A stretch of DNA of 51,049 bases. Source: Methanobacteriota archaeon. Its GTDB lineage: Archaea > Thermoplasmatota > Poseidoniia > Poseidoniales > Thalassarchaeaceae. The position numbers were made by a program, and so were the translations under genes. The stretch covers positions 7,114 to 58,162 of the forward strand of contig PCAI01000015.1 in the NCBI GenBank assembly GCA_002731195.1, read 5' to 3'. The notes under the pieces were generated by a model. That model saw nothing but the letters and a program-made list of their open reading frames with translations, was not told where the DNA came from and did no database searches. Numbering within the stretch: position 1 is the stretch's first letter; each line of letters begins with the position of its first letter. Below are positions 17,508 through 26,479 of this stretch, one piece after another.

Positions 17508-18761
17508 ATGAAAATATTTTCCACCTTGTTCACTGTTGTTGTTTTACTTTCCGGAGGATGTTTGGGTATTTTTGAAGAAGATTTTGATGATGATGATGAT
17601 GGTTTTTTGGACACTATAGATGCCTTTCCAAATGACCCTGATGAATGGCTTGATACTGATGGAGATGGTATTGGCAATAACGCCGATAAAGATGATGACA
17701 ATGATAGTTTTGAGGATTTTTTAGAATCTAGTTGTTTTTCTGACCCTTTGAATATTTCATCAATTCCATTAGATTTGGATAAGGATGGAGTTTGTAATTT
17801 TCTTGATGGAGATATTGATGGTGATGGTTTACCAAACGATTGGGAAATAAGCAGAAATTTAGATCCACTAGACGATAATGATACTTTATTCTGTCATGGA
17901 TATTCTGTATATTGTTTGAGAAGTTATGATAATTTCACCTTCGCCGAATCACATAATGCATATTCGGCTTTGGAAGATGGAGTATTCATGGGCATAAATC
18001 ATCGTACGGGCCTCCAAGCCCAGTGGGATGGAGGAATCAGGGCATTTATGGTCGATACACATCATGTTTCAAGTGAAAATACTGGACCTGAGGACGTCAG
18101 ATTCTGTCACGGCTCTCCTAATGCCTTCCCTCACCCTTGTTCATATTCTGAGATTGATGCCTTTGAATGGCTTTCTCTACTTAATTCATTAATGAATTCT
18201 AGTAAAGATGATTGCATTACTTTTTGTGGAGAAGTTGTTACATTATTAATAGAAAATTATGTTCCTGCGGAACATCTAGAGTATCTTTTTAATAAAACAG
18301 GTATGAATGATAGAATTTATGTCCATAATTTCGGAGATGATTGGCCAGATATTGGCGATTTAATTTTAAATGGACAAGATCTAGTAGTTTTCTGGGAACA
18401 AAGGGGAGATAACAAATATCCTTGGTTACATGATTTCGGAGAATTTGGGTGGACTACTAATTATGGGGAAACAAATTCAGATGAAATGCAATGCAATGTA
18501 TATAGGGGTAATGGTTCTCAACCAGTTTGGCATCTTAATAACTGGTTAACTAGTATTTTTGGTGTTGCAGATCCTATAAGGTCCAATGAAGTAAATGATT
18601 ATTACTTCTTGCTAAACAGAACTATAGAATGTTGGGAAAGAATGGATGACCGGCCAACATTTGTCGCAGTAGATTATTGGGAAAATGGAGAAATAACTAA
18701 TGTTACAATCACTTTAAACAAAATGGAACATTGGTCTTCTGACATCCCCTCTCATCCCTAA
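17508..18761 (+). CDS. Lipoprotein with Asp-rich repeats and PI-PLC-like domain
   Basis: 417 residues from the ATG at 17508; a TTG at 17472 overlaps ppk2. Residues 1-18 are a signal peptide ending in the lipobox SGGC, so the protein is probably lipid-anchored outside the cell. Residues 24-125 are Asp-rich segments of thrombospondin type 3/EF-hand style (DDDDDGFLDTIDAFPNDP, DTDGDGIGNNADKDDDND, DIDGDGLPNDWE), likely calcium-binding. The C-terminal half resembles a PI-PLC X-like phosphodiesterase: SHNAYS, WDGGIRAFMVDTHHV and CHGSP supply candidate catalytic His, Asp and His. The substrate may be a phosphodiester or glycolipid; this is inference. Asp-rich repeats of this type are common in secreted proteins of marine Thermoplasmatota. 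Confidence 0.75.
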   Translation: MKIFSTLFTVVVLLSGGCLGIFEEDFDDDDDGFLDTIDAFPNDPDEWLDTDGDGIGNNADKDDDNDSFEDFLESSCFSDPLNISSIPLDLDKDGVCNFLDGDIDGDGLPNDWEISRNLDPLDDNDTLFCHGYSVYCLRSYDNFTFAESHNAYSALEDGVFMGINHRTGLQAQWDGGIRAFMVDTHHVSSENTGPEDVRFCHGSPNAFPHPCSYSEIDAFEWLSLLNSLMNSSKDDCITFCGEVVTLLIENYVPAEHLEYLFNKTGMNDRIYVHNFGDDWPDIGDLILNGQDLVVFWEQRGDNKYPWLHDFGEFGWTTNYGETNSDEMQCNVYRGNGSQPVWHLNNWLTSIFGVADPIRSNEVNDYYFLLNRTIECWERMDDRPTFVAVDYWENGEITNVTITLNKMEHWSSDIPSHP

Positions 18762-18824
18762 TCACTAATCACGCATTGAAGAAATATCATAAAGCAGATT
18801 ATCTATTGTCTTGTCCGAGAGAAT

Positions 18825-19553
18825 ATGCAGAGGTGTGGTGCACAAGAGGTTTCTGAAGCCTTTTCAAATAATGAGGAGATAACCTTAATACTCGTTCTTA
18901 GGGGTTCAAAAGACCCAGAAGTATTACGTCTAATCAATCTGGCGAAAAACAACTTAATCCCAATTAAAGAAGGTTCTGACAGAGATATATGGAGGATGGC
19001 TAGGGACAATAAATTTGATAGAAAACCACAAATTCTCGCTTTAGTTGGTAGGAATCCATATGCATCAATAGATGAAATACTTGAGTCAGATGGAATAATA
19101 TGGTTATTGGCAGGAGCAAAATATCCAGTCAATATAGGATTTACTATAAGAACAGCTGAAGTAAGCGGCGCAAATGCTGTATTTATTGATAGTGAACTCA
19201 ATAATAGTGACCGTAAAGGAGCTAAACGCGCATCTATGAAAGCACACCGTTTCATCCCTTTACATTGGGTCAATGGAGATTCAATAGTTGACAGGGCTAA
19301 ATCTTCTGGATATAGGATAATTTCTATAGAAGACGTAGGTTCAAAAACTCCTTGGGAAGCAGATTTGACAGGAAAAATTATGTTAATAATAGGAGGGGAG
19401 AGAGAAGGTATTTCAAAATCCATACTTGACAAATCAGACGAAATATTAAGAATTCCAATGACGGGTTTTGTACCTTCATTTAATTTACAAGCACCAATGG
19501 CAATCGTGGCGGCTGAAGCACAAAGGCAAAGACTAATCCAGAATCAATTCTGA
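18825..19553 (+). CDS. SpoU/TrmH-family RNA 2'-O-methyltransferase
   Basis: 242 residues. The C-terminal SPOUT domain (about residues 95-235) has all three SpoU motifs: NIGFTIRTAEVSGA, LIIGGEREGIS and IPMTGFVPSFNLQAPMAIV, which form the trefoil knot and SAM site. The N-terminal 90 residues are a less conserved alpha/beta domain that could bind RNA. It methylates a ribose 2'-OH of tRNA or rRNA. The exact target is not identifiable by eye. It lies 63 bases after the lipoprotein gene and 37 bases before the aconitase X gene. Confidence 0.85.
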   Translation: MQRCGAQEVSEAFSNNEEITLILVLRGSKDPEVLRLINLAKNNLIPIKEGSDRDIWRMARDNKFDRKPQILALVGRNPYASIDEILESDGIIWLLAGAKYPVNIGFTIRTAEVSGANAVFIDSELNNSDRKGAKRASMKAHRFIPLHWVNGDSIVDRAKSSGYRIISIEDVGSKTPWEADLTGKIMLIIGGEREGISKSILDKSDEILRIPMTGFVPSFNLQAPMAIVAAEAQRQRLIQNQF

Positions 19554-19590
19554 CCCCTAATTTCATGACCCTTGACCCAATCCTAAGTAC

Positions 19591-21336
19591 ATGGAGGTGC
19601 CTGATGAACTTTTATCTATGCTCCAAGGTAATCAAGGGCCTACTAAACAAAAGGCAGCCCGACTCGTAATTGACTTAGCTTCATCTGCGAATTCTAAAAA
19701 ATTCATACGATGTGATAATTCACATGTTTCTGGAGTTAGTGTGATAACTGGTGGCCATGGTTTGAGGCGCTTCCTATCTGACTTAGCAGGAGATCCTTTA
19801 GGAAAAGTTACTATCCCGACGACTCTAAACTCTGCTGGTTGTGATTTAGAGAAGATCGAAGAAATGGATATAGATTATCCGGAATTTCTCAAGTACCAAT
19901 TCGAAATCGTTGAAGCATATTCTGAATTAGGAATAGATGCCACATTGTCATGTACTCCATATGACAAAGGAATCGACTCAGGCCATGGCATTGGTTCTTG
20001 GGCAGAGTCAAATGCCGTTTGTTTTTCCAATTCATATACATCTTTAATCACAAATCGAGAATCTGGATTATCTGCTCTCGCTACTTCTTTAACAGGATGG
20101 GCTCCTTACTGGGGGCTACATATTCCTGAAAATAGAATTCCTAACATACTAGTAAAGATTGATTGTGATATGTCCGATCCAACAGATTGGAGTGTACTTG
20201 GTGACTGGATAGGTAAACAAATTAGACCAGAGTGGAAACTCCCTTGGGGGCCCATGCCATATATTGTAGGTTTACCTACTAAAATTTCATTTGAGATGCG
20301 TAAGGCATTAACCGCTTCTGCTGCAAATTATGGCTGCCCAATGTTGTGGATTGATGGAGATTCCACACATTCTCCAAATGTAGATAAATATCAAGGAGAA
20401 ATAATATTTAGTGAAGATGATTTAGTCAATAGATACAGAGAACTTTCGCCAAAAGGACTTGTTGATTTAGTGGTTATAGGATGCCCTCAGGCGAGCATAG
20501 GTGAAGCAAGGGCCACGGCAGCAGCAGCACGCGCAAGGATGGAACTCGGTGAAAAAATTAAGAATAAGAGACTTTGGCTTTTTACTAGTGGACATAATTA
20601 TGACATTCTAGAAGCAGATGGAACTATTGATGTTCTAGAAACTGCAGGAGCATTGGTACTCAAGGACACTTGTCCCGAAGTAACTCCTTATAATAGGAAC
20701 AAATATAATCATATATTGACAAATTCTTTGAAAGCAGAACATTATTTGACAAGTGGCCTAAACCGTATGCCAACTAGCGTCTCTAAAATAATTGAGTGCG
20801 TGGCTCATGCATTTGATGATAGGCTAATAACAGGGCCTAGGCCCATTTTAGATTCTAGAAAGGCAAAGACTATGATTTCTAGGAAAACCAAACAAACCTC
20901 TGACATAAATATCGATGGAAAAGGCATTCCAAGCCAGTCAGAATGGAAAATAGTCGGCAAAGCTTTAGTGACCGATGTCCCTATAACATATCTTGGTTAT
21001 GTTAATAGAGACACAGGAGTGATAGAAGAACCAGGGCATCCTTTGGACGGATGTGAAATCAAAGATACAATTTTTATTTACCCAAAAGGCTCTGGTTCGA
21101 CAGTTGCGCCATTTATATTAATGGGCTTGATATACACTGGTCAAGGCCCTAAGGCAATAGTAAACACGGACGTATGTCCACTAACAATACCTGCCGTATC
21201 GTTGTTAAATGTGCCTTATGCACATGGTTTTGATATAGATCCAACTTTTGCTATCAACTCAGGCGATAAAGTAGAAATGTCGCTCAAAGACGGCATTGTT
21301 AATCTAAGAATAATAAATAGAAATAGCGAGGATTGA
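19591..21336 (+). CDS. Aconitase X, fused large and small domains (putative phosphomevalonate dehydratase)
   Basis: 581 residues. The N-terminal 400 or so match aconitase X (DUF521). Candidate Fe-S cysteines are in LSCTPYDKG (about residue 129), VIGCPQASIGEA (about 299) and LKDTCPEVTPYNR (about 360). The C-terminal 130 residues match the DUF126 swivel domain, with the conserved Ser in KGSGSTVAP and the NTDVCPLTIPA segment. In archaea the two halves are usually separate polypeptides that dehydrate mevalonate 5-phosphate to trans-anhydromevalonate phosphate. Fused homologues in bacteria include cis-3-hydroxyproline dehydratases. The prenyl synthases elsewhere in the window make the mevalonate role attractive but unproven. 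The stop overlaps the next start (TGATG). Confidence 0.85.
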   Translation: MEVPDELLSMLQGNQGPTKQKAARLVIDLASSANSKKFIRCDNSHVSGVSVITGGHGLRRFLSDLAGDPLGKVTIPTTLNSAGCDLEKIEEMDIDYPEFLKYQFEIVEAYSELGIDATLSCTPYDKGIDSGHGIGSWAESNAVCFSNSYTSLITNRESGLSALATSLTGWAPYWGLHIPENRIPNILVKIDCDMSDPTDWSVLGDWIGKQIRPEWKLPWGPMPYIVGLPTKISFEMRKALTASAANYGCPMLWIDGDSTHSPNVDKYQGEIIFSEDDLVNRYRELSPKGLVDLVVIGCPQASIGEARATAAAARARMELGEKIKNKRLWLFTSGHNYDILEADGTIDVLETAGALVLKDTCPEVTPYNRNKYNHILTNSLKAEHYLTSGLNRMPTSVSKIIECVAHAFDDRLITGPRPILDSRKAKTMISRKTKQTSDINIDGKGIPSQSEWKIVGKALVTDVPITYLGYVNRDTGVIEEPGHPLDGCEIKDTIFIYPKGSGSTVAPFILMGLIYTGQGPKAIVNTDVCPLTIPAVSLLNVPYAHGFDIDPTFAINSGDKVEMSLKDGIVNLRIINRNSED

Positions 21337-23489
21337 TGACTCTAATCCCTCACAGCCAGCACATGAGCCCGCGCCCTATACCTCTGCCTTGTCAAAATCA
21401 TGACTTAGGTAAATTCGAAATCTTGTCCAGAGATGGTGCTGCTAGAATAGGACGTTTACATACTAATCATGGAGTGCTAAATACTCCTATGCTTCTTCCT
21501 GTAGTAAATCCAAACATCAGGACAATAGAGCCTAGAGAGATGTGGGAGGAATATGGCATAGAGGGATTAATAACCAATTCATATATAATTTGGAAGCATC
21601 AAAAACTGAAAGAAGTAGCTTTATCTGATGGTGTGCATAATCTTTTGGACTTCCCAGGAATTATAGTTACCGACTCTGGTACTTTCCAATCTTATGTGTA
21701 TGGAGATGTCGAAGTCGGAGTTAGTGAAATTGTTGAATTCCAAAGAGATATCGGTGTCGATATAGGAACTATGCTGGATGTTTTTGGCCGTCCCGATATG
21801 TCGTTTTCTGAACTAGAGTCTGCAGTCGAAGAAACTGCTAATCGTGCTTCTGAATCACTAGAAGTAGCAGGTGATAATTTATTACTAAATGGACCCATAC
21901 AAGGAGGAATAAATGACGATCTACGTGCTAGATCTGGTTATTTAATGTCTTCAATTAGAGGTAAATATCACAATTTTACTGTCCATCCCATAGGAGGCAT
22001 AGTTCCTCTAATGGAAAAACAGATGTATAGAGAACTATTTCAAATATTATTAGCTTCAAAATCTACTATACCTCCAAACCGGCCAATTCATTTATTCGGA
22101 TGTGGACATCCTCTACTTTTTCCTTTATCAATAGCCTTAGGGGTCGATATCTTTGATAGTGCAGCGTATGTTCTTTTTGCCCGTGATGATAGATTTTTTA
22201 CCCCTACGGGAACAGTAAAGCTAAAGGAAATAAGGGAATGGCCAATAAGTTCACGTGCTTTATTTGGATTATCTCCCGAAGAAGTTAGGAAAATGGATAA
22301 AAATGAAAGAACCAGCATCTTATCTAGGCATAATCTTGAGATTACTCAGGCAGAACTAGCCAAATGCAGAGAAGCGATACGTACTGGTAAAATTTGGCAA
22401 TTAGCCGAAGAGAGAAGTCACTGTTCTCCTCAACTAAGGGGAGCATTTCTCTGGGTCTTAGATCAGCTTGCATTCCCTGATGAAGGCCCAATAGGAGAGA
22501 GTATTATGAATATTATAGCATCTACTAATCCGGTCAGGAAGGGTGGCGAAAGAATGAGCCATGATATTGAATTACGTCCACACATATTACACTTACAGGC
22601 ACTTATTGCCACTAGATGGAAAATTCCAGGATCATGGTGGGATGGTTCAAAATCTACTATAAAGAATCTTATCATAATTGAAAAAACTCCTCCTCCTTGG
22701 AGGACATGTTCACTAAATGCCATAATTTCACATCTCATTGAAACTCCAAATAGTATCCCATTAATTCTTACTCCACTAGGGATTATTCCTTATTCACTTG
22801 AAGACTTATCTCCTTGGTGCCACTTGGATGGTTCTAATGATATGTGGGACATAGATTATGATGATGAAGAGATTATGGAATTTCTTTCAGACTTGAATCT
22901 TGAAAAAATACCTTTTATCAGAATTAAGCCAGAATTAAAAATACTTAAAATGTCCAAAATTGAGGAAAATGTTAGAGATTGGATGGATCGATGTTCTATT
23001 GTAGATAAATTATCAGTTCTATGTTCTATTAACCCCAATGATGGCTGTAAACTAACTACATCAATGTCTAATCGTAAATCAACAACTGATAGGATGGTCA
23101 ATGTTTATTCTGATGGTACACATATTTTATCTCCAAGATTAAATGATGGAGGTATTTCATTTACTTTAGAAGGTGTAAAAAGATTATGCGACAATAGATA
23201 TCCTATATCATTCGACACTATTGATAGTGATTCTGAATTTTCTGGTTTACCAAAGGTTTGTATCAATGATGATGCAATACCATTCGTGGGAAAAGGCAGG
23301 AATGTAATGCATGGTTATATTCTGGGCGCAGATAAACATTTGATACCAGGACAGCCTTGTTTAATTGTTAGTTCTAGTGGTGACTTAATTGCACATGGTA
23401 CGCCAATAGCAACATCAAAAGAAATGGAACTATTCCAAAAAGGAATTGCAATTAAAGTTAGAGAAGGAGTCTTAAAAGATTCTTCTTAG
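21336..23489 (+). CDS. tgtA: Archaeosine tRNA-guanine transglycosylase with lost zinc cysteines
   Basis: 717 residues from the ATG at 21336, coupled to the upstream stop; an ATG at 21363 is an alternative. It inserts preQ0 at G15 of archaeal tRNA. The catalytic TIM barrel spans about residues 25-380 with both aspartates: Asp113 in VTDSGTFQS and Asp274 in DIFDSAAYVLFARDD. A C-terminal PUA domain covers about 650-717 (VGKGRNVMHG to GIAIKVREG). The canonical zinc ligands (C-x-C-x2-C and a His 23 residues after the last Cys) read here Ile304, Ser306, Leu309 and His332, so the three cysteines are gone. The linker region between barrel and PUA is divergent. Otherwise the length is somewhat longer than typical ArcTGT. 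Confidence 0.9.
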   Translation: MTLIPHSQHMSPRPIPLPCQNHDLGKFEILSRDGAARIGRLHTNHGVLNTPMLLPVVNPNIRTIEPREMWEEYGIEGLITNSYIIWKHQKLKEVALSDGVHNLLDFPGIIVTDSGTFQSYVYGDVEVGVSEIVEFQRDIGVDIGTMLDVFGRPDMSFSELESAVEETANRASESLEVAGDNLLLNGPIQGGINDDLRARSGYLMSSIRGKYHNFTVHPIGGIVPLMEKQMYRELFQILLASKSTIPPNRPIHLFGCGHPLLFPLSIALGVDIFDSAAYVLFARDDRFFTPTGTVKLKEIREWPISSRALFGLSPEEVRKMDKNERTSILSRHNLEITQAELAKCREAIRTGKIWQLAEERSHCSPQLRGAFLWVLDQLAFPDEGPIGESIMNIIASTNPVRKGGERMSHDIELRPHILHLQALIATRWKIPGSWWDGSKSTIKNLIIIEKTPPPWRTCSLNAIISHLIETPNSIPLILTPLGIIPYSLEDLSPWCHLDGSNDMWDIDYDDEEIMEFLSDLNLEKIPFIRIKPELKILKMSKIEENVRDWMDRCSIVDKLSVLCSINPNDGCKLTTSMSNRKSTTDRMVNVYSDGTHILSPRLNDGGISFTLEGVKRLCDNRYPISFDTIDSDSEFSGLPKVCINDDAIPFVGKGRNVMHGYILGADKHLIPGQPCLIVSSSGDLIAHGTPIATSKEMELFQKGIAIKVREGVLKDSS

Positions 23490-23524
23490 TAATAAACATT
23501 GGAGATTAAAGAGGGGTTACTACG

Positions 23525-24514
23525 GTGCAGAAAAATGAAGCCAATGATTGGGTAATAGAGACCAACAATCTTTGCAAAATGTATGGTCCCCATTTAGCAT
23601 TAGATAGCATCAATCTAAAGATTCAGCGTGGAGCAGTAGGAGTTCTTGGACCAAATGGTGCTGGTAAATCAACACTATTCAAGTGTATATTGGGCCTTAT
23701 CAAAACAACTTCTGGCACCGGTAAAGTTTTGGGGCATGATGTTAAAACAGAGGGTGAGTTGATACGCTCTAAAATAGGATATATGCCAGAATATGATGCT
23801 TTAGATCCTGGTTTATCGGCTATTGATCAAGTCAGATATTCCGGTGAGATACTGGGGATGAATACAGATATCGCCACACAAAGGGCTCATGAAGTGCTAG
23901 AATATGTCGGCCTTAAAGATCAGAGATATAGAAAAATAGAGACTTTTAGTACTGGAATGAAGCAGGCAACAAAATTGGCATGTGCAATAATTCACGATCC
24001 TTTGATATTAATTTGCGATGAGCCAACTAATGGTTTAGATAAACGGGCCCGAAAATTCATGCTAGACACTCTAAGGAGAACTGCTATTGAGGGGAAGCGA
24101 ACAGTCTTGATGAGCAGTCATGTCATGGAAGATGTTCAAGAAGTGTGCGAAAGCATATTGATGATTTACAAAGGTAAAGTAGTGCTACAAAAAAGTTTGG
24201 ACGAATTAGTTGATCAAGTAGATAGAGAAATAGAAATAACAATTTGGGGAGGCGCTTCTAAATTACATGAAGAATTAGAAAATAGAGGTTTTTCTGTACG
24301 TCGTTTAGGCAGGATATTAAGAGTTACATTAATCGATGAAAATACAATAACAGAGATTATTAAAACGGCTGCAGATTGTAAAGTACAAGTACGGCAATTG
24401 AAAGAATATACTCCGGACTTAGAAGATATTTTCCTTCTCATAATGGATAAGTTAGGTGCTGAAATAAAAGGAACTTCAGACTTAATGACATCTGAGCATG
24501 TTGGAGGGATTTGA
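23525..24514 (+). CDS. ABC transporter ATP-binding protein (first of two)
   Basis: 329 residues, starting with GTG. The N-terminal ATPase domain (about 10-235) has Walker A GPNGAGKST, Q-loop region GYMPEYDALDPG, signature FSTGMKQ (a variant of LSGGQ common in ABC-2 exporters), Walker B LILICDEPTNGLD and H-loop SSHVMED. The C-terminal 90 residues form a beta-rich accessory domain as in CcmA/NatA-type ATPases. It pairs with the permease that overlaps its 3' end by 17 bases. It is a DrrA/NatA-like ABC-2 exporter; the substrate is unknown. Confidence 0.92.
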   Translation: MQKNEANDWVIETNNLCKMYGPHLALDSINLKIQRGAVGVLGPNGAGKSTLFKCILGLIKTTSGTGKVLGHDVKTEGELIRSKIGYMPEYDALDPGLSAIDQVRYSGEILGMNTDIATQRAHEVLEYVGLKDQRYRKIETFSTGMKQATKLACAIIHDPLILICDEPTNGLDKRARKFMLDTLRRTAIEGKRTVLMSSHVMEDVQEVCESILMIYKGKVVLQKSLDELVDQVDREIEITIWGGASKLHEELENRGFSVRRLGRILRVTLIDENTITEIIKTAADCKVQVRQLKEYTPDLEDIFLLIMDKLGAEIKGTSDLMTSEHVGGI

Positions 24515-25529
24515 TATTTCTGATTCGGATATAGACATTGCAGGTAAGCAGACAAGGATGGAAGTCGCTTATGGTTCTGGAGATGGAGATGAGGAGTTGA
24601 CCGCGGTAGTTGCAAAAAGAGAAGCGGAATTGGGTACAATTTTTGACCAGTCATACAAACAGTGGGAAGGTATTTTGGGTCCAAGGTGGATGAGAAATTA
24701 CTCAATATATAGACATCATGTTTATGGTATCTTTACAAGTAAAGGACATAGGTACTACCATCCATTTGTAAGGCTTACAATATTAGTCATATTTCTGGCT
24801 TCTTTAGCCCCAATACCTCTATTATTCTTCTCTTCTCTTTTGCCCGGCCAAGATGGTGATTTTCTATCTAAGATGTGGGGTATAAATCGTTACAATTTAT
24901 GGGGGCAAGTTCTGGGATATTTCCCTAGAAATCTTTGCATGTGGCCTTTATTAACTGCATTAGTTGTCGGAGGCATGATTTCAGATGATAGGAAAAATGG
25001 CACTAGTGCTTTATACTTCTCTAGGCCAATTAATCGTTTTGATTATACTATTATGAAATATCTAAGTGTATTTGCAATTTTAGGTTTCGTCATTGTATTT
25101 TCTTACTTCGCTTATTATACCAGTGCAATAGTTTTCAGAGGTGAAAGTTGGGCCTACTTAGTCGATACCTTGCCCATATTCCTCAGTGGAATTATCGCTG
25201 GAATTATTTTAGTGATGACTTATACTTCACTGGGCTTGGCGCTTTCCAGCATAAGTCAAAGTAGATTCTTTGCTGCAATTGGTTTTCTGAGTATAATTTA
25301 TGGTACTAAAATCATCGCACTCCTCATAGAAATGCAATTTGATACAACAATAATGTATATTTTAAGTCCTTATGATTGCCTAGCTCATTTTGGCCAGTTT
25401 TTATTGGGATTGGATTTGAATTACGAACATCCTCTTGGCTTCTCTGTAATTTCCTTAATTTTTATGAATGTTATTTCTGTAGGGATATTGGTGTCAAGGG
25501 TTAGTTCTATGGAGGTTACCAGAGAATGA
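24498..25529 (+). CDS. ABC-2 type transporter permease
   Basis: 343 residues. An unusually long, acidic cytoplasmic N-terminus (about 1-85) is followed by about six transmembrane helices, the first near residues 92-114. Typical ABC-2 permease features are DDRKNGTSALYFSRPINR near residue 165, the loop where the permease is reported to contact the ATPase and which carries an E/D-R-K-x-G-T pattern. The start overlaps the upstream ATPase gene by 17 bases and the stop overlaps the next ATPase gene by four bases (ATGA), so all four ABC genes are translationally linked. Confidence 0.85.
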   Translation: MLEGFDISDSDIDIAGKQTRMEVAYGSGDGDEELTAVVAKREAELGTIFDQSYKQWEGILGPRWMRNYSIYRHHVYGIFTSKGHRYYHPFVRLTILVIFLASLAPIPLLFFSSLLPGQDGDFLSKMWGINRYNLWGQVLGYFPRNLCMWPLLTALVVGGMISDDRKNGTSALYFSRPINRFDYTIMKYLSVFAILGFVIVFSYFAYYTSAIVFRGESWAYLVDTLPIFLSGIIAGIILVMTYTSLGLALSSISQSRFFAAIGFLSIIYGTKIIALLIEMQFDTTIMYILSPYDCLAHFGQFLLGLDLNYEHPLGFSVISLIFMNVISVGILVSRVSSMEVTRE

Positions 25530-26479
25530 ATGAAATAAGCAATAAATCTCCATCAGTTATGTTAGATCATGTTTCTAAGTGGTACGGAGAAGTTATTGGG
25601 TTAAATGACATTTCTCTCGCCATAGAAGGTGGAGTTACTGGAATTCTTGGTCCAAATGGTGCAGGTAAATCTACACTTTTCAAAATACTTATGGGCCGTT
25701 TGAAACCAAGTCAAGGCGCTGTTCGCTTATTTGGTATAGATCCATGGAAAAGCACCACTCCATATCGCAGGATTGGTTATGTCAGTGAATCAGAGAGAAT
25801 GTATGACTGGATGACATCTCTTGATTTTATTTCCACCTTGGCTAGGTTACATGGTATGTCTAGAGAAGAGGCAGTAGAACGCTCCAAACATGTATTAAAT
25901 TTTGTAGGTTTAGGAGATGTTTATTACAAAGAGATAGGAAAGTATAGTAAAGGTATGAGGCAACGTGTTAAAATCGCTCATGCATTAGTACATAATCCTG
26001 ATTTAATAATTCTAGATGAGCCTTTGCATGGTTGTGATCCAATCGCAAGAACAAGTATAATGAATGTAATTAGAGAATTAGGTTTACAGGGCAAAACAGT
26101 TTTAGTTTCTAGCCATATTTTAGAAGAAATTGAACGAATTACTGAGCAGATTGTAATACTCAATAATGGCAAATTATTAGCTATTGGCAATTTACATGCA
26201 ATAAGAGATTTACTTGATCAACACCCGCATCGAATTTTAATAAATTGTGAAAACCCTAGAGATTTAGCTGGTTTGTTTATCGCTTCAGAACCAGTTTATG
26301 GAGTTAGATTTCCCGACAAAGGTCAATTGGAGATTCATACAAACAATTTATCAGCGGCTCATGACGTCCTTCCTTCTTTGATTGTTAAATCAAACCAAAA
26401 AATAACTTCTATAGAGAATCCAGATGATAATCTGGATTCTTTGATTGGTTACCTAATTGGGGGAATAAATCATGGATAA
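25526..26479 (+). CDS. ABC transporter ATP-binding protein (second)
   Basis: 317 residues. Walker A GPNGAGKST (about residues 41-49), Q-loop region GYVSESERMYDW, signature YSKGMRQRV (about 140-148), Walker B LIILDEPLHGCD (about 161-172) and H-loop SSHILEE are all present. The C-terminal 95 residues are an accessory domain. Similar to the first ATPase but clearly diverged, which suggests either a heteromeric exporter or two related exporters in one operon. Overlaps the following permease gene by eight bases. Confidence 0.92.
   Translation: MNEISNKSPSVMLDHVSKWYGEVIGLNDISLAIEGGVTGILGPNGAGKSTLFKILMGRLKPSQGAVRLFGIDPWKSTTPYRRIGYVSESERMYDWMTSLDFISTLARLHGMSREEAVERSKHVLNFVGLGDVYYKEIGKYSKGMRQRVKIAHALVHNPDLIILDEPLHGCDPIARTSIMNVIRELGLQGKTVLVSSHILEEIERITEQIVILNNGKLLAIGNLHAIRDLLDQHPHRILINCENPRDLAGLFIASEPVYGVRFPDKGQLEIHTNNLSAAHDVLPSLIVKSNQKITSIENPDDNLDSLIGYLIGGINHG

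Noticed and set aside
18803..19432. A 209-residue minus-strand frame over the SpoU methyltransferase gene.
   Set aside because: The plus strand encodes all three SpoU motifs, while the antisense product has no recognisable features.
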